From Albitalea sp966211955 (GTDB lineage: Bacteria; Pseudomonadota; Gammaproteobacteria; Burkholderiales; Burkholderiaceae_C): a stretch of 64,000 bases of DNA. Of this stretch, positions 59,606 through 64,000 are shown piece by piece. The first letter of the stretch is position 1, and the number at the start of each line of letters is the position of its first letter. Both the position numbers and the translations under genes were made by a program. The notes below the pieces were generated by a model. It saw only the letters and a program-made list of their open reading frames with translations. It was not told the origin of the DNA and did not search any database. The DNA is taken from assembly GCA_966211955.1 (NCBI GenBank), contig CBIHOF010000026.1, positions 1-64,000 on the forward strand. Direction: 5' to 3'.

Positions 59606-60385
59606 TCAGCCGGCCAGGCCGCGTGCGATGAAATCCGGATTGGCGAGGTCGTTCTTGCCGTAGCGAAGCGGTGCGCCCGACAGGTCGCACACGCTGCCAC
59701 CCGCCGCGGCGAGCACTGCGTGGCCCGCGGCGATGTCCCACTCCATGGTGCGGCCGAAGCGCGGGTAGAGATCGGCCGCGCCTTCGGCGAGCAGGCACAG
59801 CTTGAGCGATGACCCGGCCGCGATGACCTCGGCCACATGGAAGTCGCTCAGGTAGCGGTCGAGCGCCGCCCGGTCACCGTGCGATCGGCTGGCGAGCACC
59901 GTGAGGCCCTTGGATGGCGGCATGCGGCTGCGGACTTCCCGCTCGCCTGCCGCATCGGTCACCTTCGCGCCATGACCCATCGCACCTGCAAAGAGCCGAT
60001 CGACCGCCGGCGCATAGACCACGCCCGCCACCGGCGCTCCATGCTCGATGAGCGCGATGTTCACCGTGAACTCGCCGTTGCGATCGATGAACTCGCGCGT
60101 GCCGTCCAGTGGGTCTACCAGCCAGAAGCGAGGCGCGTTCGAGACGTCGGGCATGCGCCCCGCCGCAACGGCTTCTTCCGCCACGATCGGAACGTCCGGC
60201 GCGAGCCGCAGCAGCCCCGCGATGATGATCGCCTCCGCGCGTTCGTCGGCTTCGGTCACGGGCGATTGGTCGGCCTTGCGCCGCACCTGCGGGCCGTCGC
60301 GGTAGACCTCCATGATCGCGGCACCCGCGTCGCGCGCAAGCTGAGCGAGGTCGGTGAAGCAAGTTTGCTGGAGAGTGAAGTTCAT
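59606..60385 (-). CDS. cysQ: 3'(2'),5'-bisphosphate nucleotidase CysQ
   Basis: A 259-residue member of the Mg2+-dependent inositol-phosphatase superfamily. CysQ features are QSPVTEADERAE, VPIVAEEAV, the metal motif WLVDPLDGTREFI followed by RNGEFTVNIALIEHG, and the C-terminal WDIAAGHAVLAAAGGSV. The ribosome site for the start at 60385 is weak. It recycles 3'-phosphoadenosine 5'-phosphate from sulfate assimilation. Divergent from the hydrolase gene at 60431, 45 bp away. Confidence 0.93.
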   Translation of the reverse strand: MNFTLQQTCFTDLAQLARDAGAAIMEVYRDGPQVRRKADQSPVTEADERAEAIIIAGLLRLAPDVPIVAEEAVAAGRMPDVSNAPRFWLVDPLDGTREFIDRNGEFTVNIALIEHGAPVAGVVYAPAVDRLFAGAMGHGAKVTDAAGEREVRSRMPPSKGLTVLASRSHGDRAALDRYLSDFHVAEVIAAGSSLKLCLLAEGAADLYPRFGRTMEWDIAAGHAVLAAAGGSVCDLSGAPLRYGKNDLANPDFIARGLAG

Positions 60386-60430
60386 CGCGGCGTCGTGCTT
60401 GTGGCGAGAATGGCCGTGCAGGAGGAGAGC

Positions 60431-61390
60431 ATGAGGAAATCGATTGTCGCCGTCATCGTGCTGCTCGCAAGCGCGGGCATGGTGTCGACGAGCGTCGCCG
60501 GGCCGATTCGCGACATGCTGAAGCAGCGTGCCGAGCAGCGGCGCGACGTGGCAAAACCCGTGCACGACGACGATGAACTTGGCGACGGCGCCGGCGGCCC
60601 GTCGGCGCAGGGCTTGCCGGCGGGTGCGGTCGTCGATAAGGACATTGCTTACGGCAGCGACCCCGCCCAGCGCCTGGATGTGTACCGGCCCGCAAAGCCA
60701 GACCCGAACGGCGTCGTGATCCTGATGGTGCATGGCGGCGGCTGGGCGCGCGGCGACAAGTCCAACGGCCGGGTGGTGACGAACAAGGTCGCCCACTGGC
60801 TGCCGCAAGGCCACGTGTTCGTCTCGACCAACTACCGCATGGTGCCCGTGGCCGACCCGGTGCAGCAGGCCGACGATGTCGCCCGTGCGCTCGCCTTCGT
60901 GCAGTCGCGCGCTGCATCGTGGGGCATGAAGCCGTCGCGCGTGGTGCTGATGGGCCACTCGGCCGGCTCGCACCTGGTGTCGCTCGTGAGCGCCGATCAG
61001 TCGATCGCGACGCGGCAGGGCGCCCGGCCGTGGCTCGGCACCGTGGCACTCGATGGTGCGGGCTACGACGTCGTCACCATCATGGAAGGCCGGCACTTCC
61101 GGCTCTACGACAAGGCCTTCGGCCGCGAGCGCACGCTGTGGGAGCAGGGCTCGCCCACTCGGCGCCTGAACGCCGCGCCACCGCCCATGCTGCTCGTGTG
61201 CTCCGCGCGACGCGACGATTCGTGTGCGCAGGCGCAAGGCTTTCTCGTGAAGGCCAATGCCATGGGCGGCAAGGTCGAGCGGCGGCTGGAGGACAAGTCG
61301 CACGGCGAGATCAACGAACAGCTGGGGCTGACCGGGCCGTACACCGACGCCGTCGATGCATTTCTTCGTCGCGTTTCAGCAAGCAAGTAG
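60431..61390 (+). CDS. Exported alpha/beta hydrolase
   Basis: A 319-residue esterase/lipase-like protein with a signal peptide ending SVAG. The oxyanion segment is MVHGGGWARGDK (about 99-110) and the nucleophile elbow is GHSAGSH with Ser177. A likely acid is in RRDDS and the catalytic His in KSHGEIN. GGAGGAG seven bases before the ATG fixes the start at 60431. It resembles the BD-FAE/acetyl-esterase group; the substrate is unknown. It is separate from the PhaR gene that follows after 90 bp. Confidence 0.88.
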   Translation: MRKSIVAVIVLLASAGMVSTSVAGPIRDMLKQRAEQRRDVAKPVHDDDELGDGAGGPSAQGLPAGAVVDKDIAYGSDPAQRLDVYRPAKPDPNGVVILMVHGGGWARGDKSNGRVVTNKVAHWLPQGHVFVSTNYRMVPVADPVQQADDVARALAFVQSRAASWGMKPSRVVLMGHSAGSHLVSLVSADQSIATRQGARPWLGTVALDGAGYDVVTIMEGRHFRLYDKAFGRERTLWEQGSPTRRLNAAPPPMLLVCSARRDDSCAQAQGFLVKANAMGGKVERRLEDKSHGEINEQLGLTGPYTDAVDAFLRRVSASK

Positions 61391-61480
61391 CGCCAGCCGC
61401 ACCGGCGGGGGGAAACCCTTTCGAGCGAACTTCACCCGGGCTCCTAGAATCGTTGTGCACCTGCACAAGGAGTCCCTTAC

Positions 61481-62074
61481 ATGGTCCAGTCCCGGCGTGC
61501 GTCTTCAAAGGCGTCCGCGGAAGCTGGCGCCGCCGGTACCGGCGGCCCCCGCATCCTCAAGAAGTACCCGAACCGTCGCCTCTACGACACCGAGACCAGC
61601 AGCTACATCACGCTGGCCGACGTGAAGAAGATGGTGCTGACGGGCCAGGATTTCGTCGTGCGCGACGCGAAGACCTCCGACGACCTGACGCGCAGCATCC
61701 TCCTGCAGATCATCCTCGAGGAAGAAACCGGCGGCGTGCCGATGTTCAGCACGCAGATGCTGGCGCAGATCATCCGCTTCTACGGCCATGCCATGCAGGG
61801 CATGATGGGCTCGTACCTCGAGAAGAACCTGCAGACCTTCACCGACATCCAGGGCAAGCTGACCGAGCAGTCGGTGGGCCTGTACGACCCGAAGGTGATG
61901 TCGCCCGAACTGTGGACGCAGTTCCTCAACGGCCAGGCGCCCGTGGTGCAGGGAATGATGGGCAACTACCTCGAACAATCGAAGCAATTGTTCGTGCAGA
62001 TGCAGGAACAGATGGCGAAACAGGCTGAAACGCTGTTCCCGGGCGTGCCGGGCTTCACGCCGCCCAAGCGCTGA
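61481..62074 (+). CDS. phaR: Polyhydroxyalkanoate synthesis repressor PhaR
   Basis: A 197-residue regulator. The conserved PHB-accumulation N-terminal domain is seen as RILKKYPNRRLYDTETSSYI and LADVKKMVLTGQDFVVRDAK, the DNA- and PHB-binding part, followed by helical PHB_acc repeats (about 80-175; FYGHAMQGMMGSYLEKNLQ and PVVQGMMGNYLEQSKQLF). AAGGAG precedes the start. In Burkholderiales it represses phasin genes and senses PHB granules. The phaR-rimO adjacency seen here is common in Comamonadaceae-like genomes. Confidence 0.96.
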   Translation: MVQSRRASSKASAEAGAAGTGGPRILKKYPNRRLYDTETSSYITLADVKKMVLTGQDFVVRDAKTSDDLTRSILLQIILEEETGGVPMFSTQMLAQIIRFYGHAMQGMMGSYLEKNLQTFTDIQGKLTEQSVGLYDPKVMSPELWTQFLNGQAPVVQGMMGNYLEQSKQLFVQMQEQMAKQAETLFPGVPGFTPPKR

Positions 62075-62113
62075 CGAAGCCCCCAGGGGGCGCCGATCGG
62101 CGAAAATCGGGGG

Positions 62114-63502
62114 ATGACCCAAGAATCCCCCGTGGCCGCCGCCGGCGCCGCCCCCAAGATCGGCTTCGTCTCGCTGGGCTGCCCCAAGGCGCTGACCGAC
62201 TCCGAACTCATCCTCACGCAGCTTCGCGCCGAGGGCTACGACACCTCCAAGACCTTCGCGGGCGCGGACCTCGTGATCGTCAACACCTGCGGCTTCATCG
62301 ACGACGCGGTGAAGGAAAGCCTGGACACCATCGGCGAGGCGCTGGCCGAGAACGGCAAGGTGATCGTGACCGGCTGCCTGGGCGCGAAGGCGGGCGACGC
62401 GGGCGGCAACCTCGTCAAGCAGATGCACCCGAGCGTGCTCGCCGTGACCGGCCCGCACGCCACGAATGAGGTGATGGACGCGGTGCACCTGCACGTGCCC
62501 AAGCCGCACGACCCATTCATCGACCTGGTGCCCGCGCAAGGCGTCAAGCTCACGCCCAGGCACTACGCCTACCTCAAGATCAGCGAGGGCTGCAACCACC
62601 GCTGCTCGTTCTGCATCATCCCGAGCATGCGCGGCGACCTGGTGTCCCGCCCCATCGGCGACGTGCTGGGCGAGGCACAGCGCCTCTTCGAAGCCGGCGT
62701 GAAGGAGCTTCTCGTCATCAGCCAGGACACGAGTGCCTATGGCGTGGACGTGAAGTACCGCACCGGCTTCTGGGACGGCAAGCCCGTCAAGACGCGCATG
62801 TTCGACCTGGCCGACAAGCTGGGCGAACTGGCCGACAAGCATGGCGCCTGGGTGCGCATGCACTACGTCTACCCGTACCCACACGTCGACGAGATCCTGC
62901 CGATGATGGCCGAGGGCCGCGTGCTGCCCTACCTGGACGTGCCCTTCCAGCATTCGCACCCCGACGTGCTCAAGCGCATGAAGCGCCCGGCCAACGGCGA
63001 GAAGAACCTCGACCGCCTGCAGCGCTGGCGCGAGGTGTGCCCGGAGATCGTCGTGCGCAGCACCTTCATCGCGGGCTTCCCCGGCGAGACGGAAGAAGAG
63101 TTCGAGCACCTGCTCGGGTTCATGCGCGAGGCGCGCATCGATCGTGCAGGCTGCTTTGCCTATTCGCCGGTGGAAGGCGCCACGGCCAACGACATCCCCG
63201 GCATGCTGCCGCCCGAAGTGCGCGAGGAGCGTCGGGCTCGATTCATGAAGGTGGCCGAAGAAGTGTCGTCTGCCAAGCTGCGTGAACGCATCGGCGCGAC
63301 CATGCAGGTGCTGGTGGATTCGGCGCCGGCACTCGGCCGCAAGGGCGGGGTGGGGCGCACGTATGCGGACGCGCCCGAGATCGATGGCGTGGTGAAACTG
63401 CTGCCGCCGGAGAAGGCGTCAAAGACCTTGAAGGTGGGTGAGTTCACCAAGGCGCGCATCGTCGGCACGCAAGGGCATGACTTGATCGGACAACCGATCT
63501 GA
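62114..63502 (+). CDS. rimO: Ribosomal protein uS12 methylthiotransferase RimO
   Basis: A 462-residue radical-SAM enzyme that adds a methylthio group to an Asp of ribosomal protein uS12. The N-terminal MTTase domain has Cys in SLGCPKALTDSE, NTCGFIDDAVKES and GCLGAKAG. The radical-SAM cluster motif is CNHRCSFC in KISEGCNHRCSFCIIPSMRG. The C-terminal TRAM domain ends at the stop. Length and motif order are typical. It ends convergently with the DAHP synthase gene. Confidence 0.97.
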   Translation: MTQESPVAAAGAAPKIGFVSLGCPKALTDSELILTQLRAEGYDTSKTFAGADLVIVNTCGFIDDAVKESLDTIGEALAENGKVIVTGCLGAKAGDAGGNLVKQMHPSVLAVTGPHATNEVMDAVHLHVPKPHDPFIDLVPAQGVKLTPRHYAYLKISEGCNHRCSFCIIPSMRGDLVSRPIGDVLGEAQRLFEAGVKELLVISQDTSAYGVDVKYRTGFWDGKPVKTRMFDLADKLGELADKHGAWVRMHYVYPYPHVDEILPMMAEGRVLPYLDVPFQHSHPDVLKRMKRPANGEKNLDRLQRWREVCPEIVVRSTFIAGFPGETEEEFEHLLGFMREARIDRAGCFAYSPVEGATANDIPGMLPPEVREERRARFMKVAEEVSSAKLRERIGATMQVLVDSAPALGRKGGVGRTYADAPEIDGVVKLLPPEKASKTLKVGEFTKARIVGTQGHDLIGQPI

Positions 63503-63515
63503 GCTTGGGCGATGC

Positions 63516-63537
63516 AGGCGGCGGATGCCGCCTTTCC
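63516..63537. terminator. Hairpin between convergent rimO and DAHP synthase genes
   Basis: AGGCGGC and GCCGCCT form a perfect 7-bp GC-rich stem with a GGAT loop (63516-63533), followed by a short TTT run. It starts 14 bp after the rimO stop and could terminate transcription from both sides. Confidence 0.55.
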
Positions 63538-63559
63538 GCAGCGATCTGGAGCGGGCCGG

Positions 63560-64000
63560 TCAGGCCGCCGAGCCGAGTGCCTTCGACCTCCGCGCCCTGA
63601 CCGCCGCAGCCAGCGTGTGCAGCACCGGCACCGTCTGCTCGAAGCCAATGCAGGCGTCGGTGATCGACACGCCGTGCTTGAGCGGCACCCCCGCCACCAG
63701 GTCCTGGCGTCCTTCCTCGAGGTGGCTTTCGATCATCACCCCGGTGATGCGGCCGTCCCCGCCGGCCACCTGCTCGGCCACGTCCTGAGCCACCTCGATC
63801 TGCCGGCGGTGCGCCTTGCTGCTGTTGCCGTGCGACACGTCGATCATCACCTGCTCGCGCAGGCCGGCCGCGCGCAGCGTGCCGCAGGCGGCCTCCACGT
63901 GGGCAGCGTCGTAGTTGGGGCTCTTGCCGCCTCGCAGGATGACGTGGCAATCATCGTTGCCGCGCGTCTCGAAGATGGCGGCCATGCCCATCTTGGTCAT
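63560..64000 (-). CDS. 3-deoxy-7-phosphoheptulonate synthase, AroG/F/H type (C-terminal part; 5' end beyond window)
   Basis: The last 146 residues of a type I DAHP synthase, the first enzyme of the shikimate pathway. Characteristic stretches are CHVILRGGKSPNYD, VMIDVSHGNSSKAHRRQ with the metal-ligand His, GVMIESHLEEGRQDL and VSITDACIGFEQTVPVL. The frame stays open to the right edge, so the Met at the border is internal. Which paralogue (aroG, aroF or aroH) cannot be decided from this fragment. Confidence 0.95.
   Translation of the reverse strand: MTKMGMAAIFETRGNDDCHVILRGGKSPNYDAAHVEAACGTLRAAGLREQVMIDVSHGNSSKAHRRQIEVAQDVAEQVAGGDGRITGVMIESHLEEGRQDLVAGVPLKHGVSITDACIGFEQTVPVLHTLAAAVRARRSKALGSAA

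Noticed and set aside
59837..60430. Upstream extension of the alpha/beta hydrolase gene
   Set aside because: It runs antisense through cysQ; GGAGGAG and a signal peptide fix the start at 60431.
61505..63109. 534-codon minus-strand frame opposite phaR and rimO
   Set aside because: Antisense to two highly conserved genes; composition is that of a complementary shadow.

Overview
The window looks like chromosome of a high-GC betaproteobacterium of the order Burkholderiales. The evidence is the phaR-rimO pair, the codon use, two Burkholderia-type two-partner secretion (TPS) systems, a type IV minor-pilin/PilY1 operon and many cyclic-di-GMP and chemotaxis genes. No rRNA, tRNA, CRISPR array, transposase or integrase gene was recognised.

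Layout. (1) 1-9.6 kb, minus strand: one tight operon encoding a GAF-HlyD adaptor, a PqqD/M50/HlyD membrane protein, a stand-alone SecA-like ATPase, a small periplasmic adaptor and the first 896 residues of a giant LEPR-XLL/DUF4347 beta-helix surface protein that runs off the left edge. I think this is the most novel system here: a dedicated export or display machine with a SecA paralogue where a type I system would have an ABC transporter. (2) 9.8-17.5 kb, minus strand: TPS system 1 (TpsB then TpsA, ATGA-coupled). (3) 18-30 kb: a solitary anti-sigma factor, a degenerate GGDEF protein, two chemoreceptors, two tandem PhnD-like binding proteins with a hybrid histidine kinase, and a PstS-like protein. 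(4) 30.1-38.1 kb, plus strand: TPS system 2, whose TpsA carries a C-terminal subtilisin domain. The two TpsA genes point away from each other and share a nearly perfect 264-bp inverted repeat, so recombination could invert about 21 kb and exchange the adhesin tails in frame. (5) 38.4-44.8 kb: pilE-like, fimT, pilV, pilW, pilX and pilY1, all overlapping or closely spaced. (6) 44.8-52.5 kb: a GH5 cellulase, a lytic transglycosylase, an ECF sigma/anti-sigma pair, a decayed cytochrome c peroxidase, a hypothetical gene, a diguanylate cyclase, a second ECF sigma, a decayed response regulator and a PilJ-domain lipoprotein. (7) 52.7-55.2 kb: a compositionally unusual, AT-richer gene resembling type III translocators/effectors of the HrpK/HrpF class. 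(8) 55.2-64 kb: a LivJ-like binding protein, nitrilase, GGDEF-EAL protein, CysQ, alpha/beta hydrolase, PhaR, RimO and the end of a DAHP synthase; this last part looks like core genome.

Functional picture: at least five surface or secreted components (giant LEPR-XLL protein, two TPS adhesins, a pilus tip adhesin, a cellulase) lie beside c-di-GMP enzymes, chemoreceptors and ECF regulators. This suggests an attachment and colonisation region with a plant- or cellulose-associated lifestyle. That reading is inference. The gene calls rest on visible motifs, since no database search was possible.
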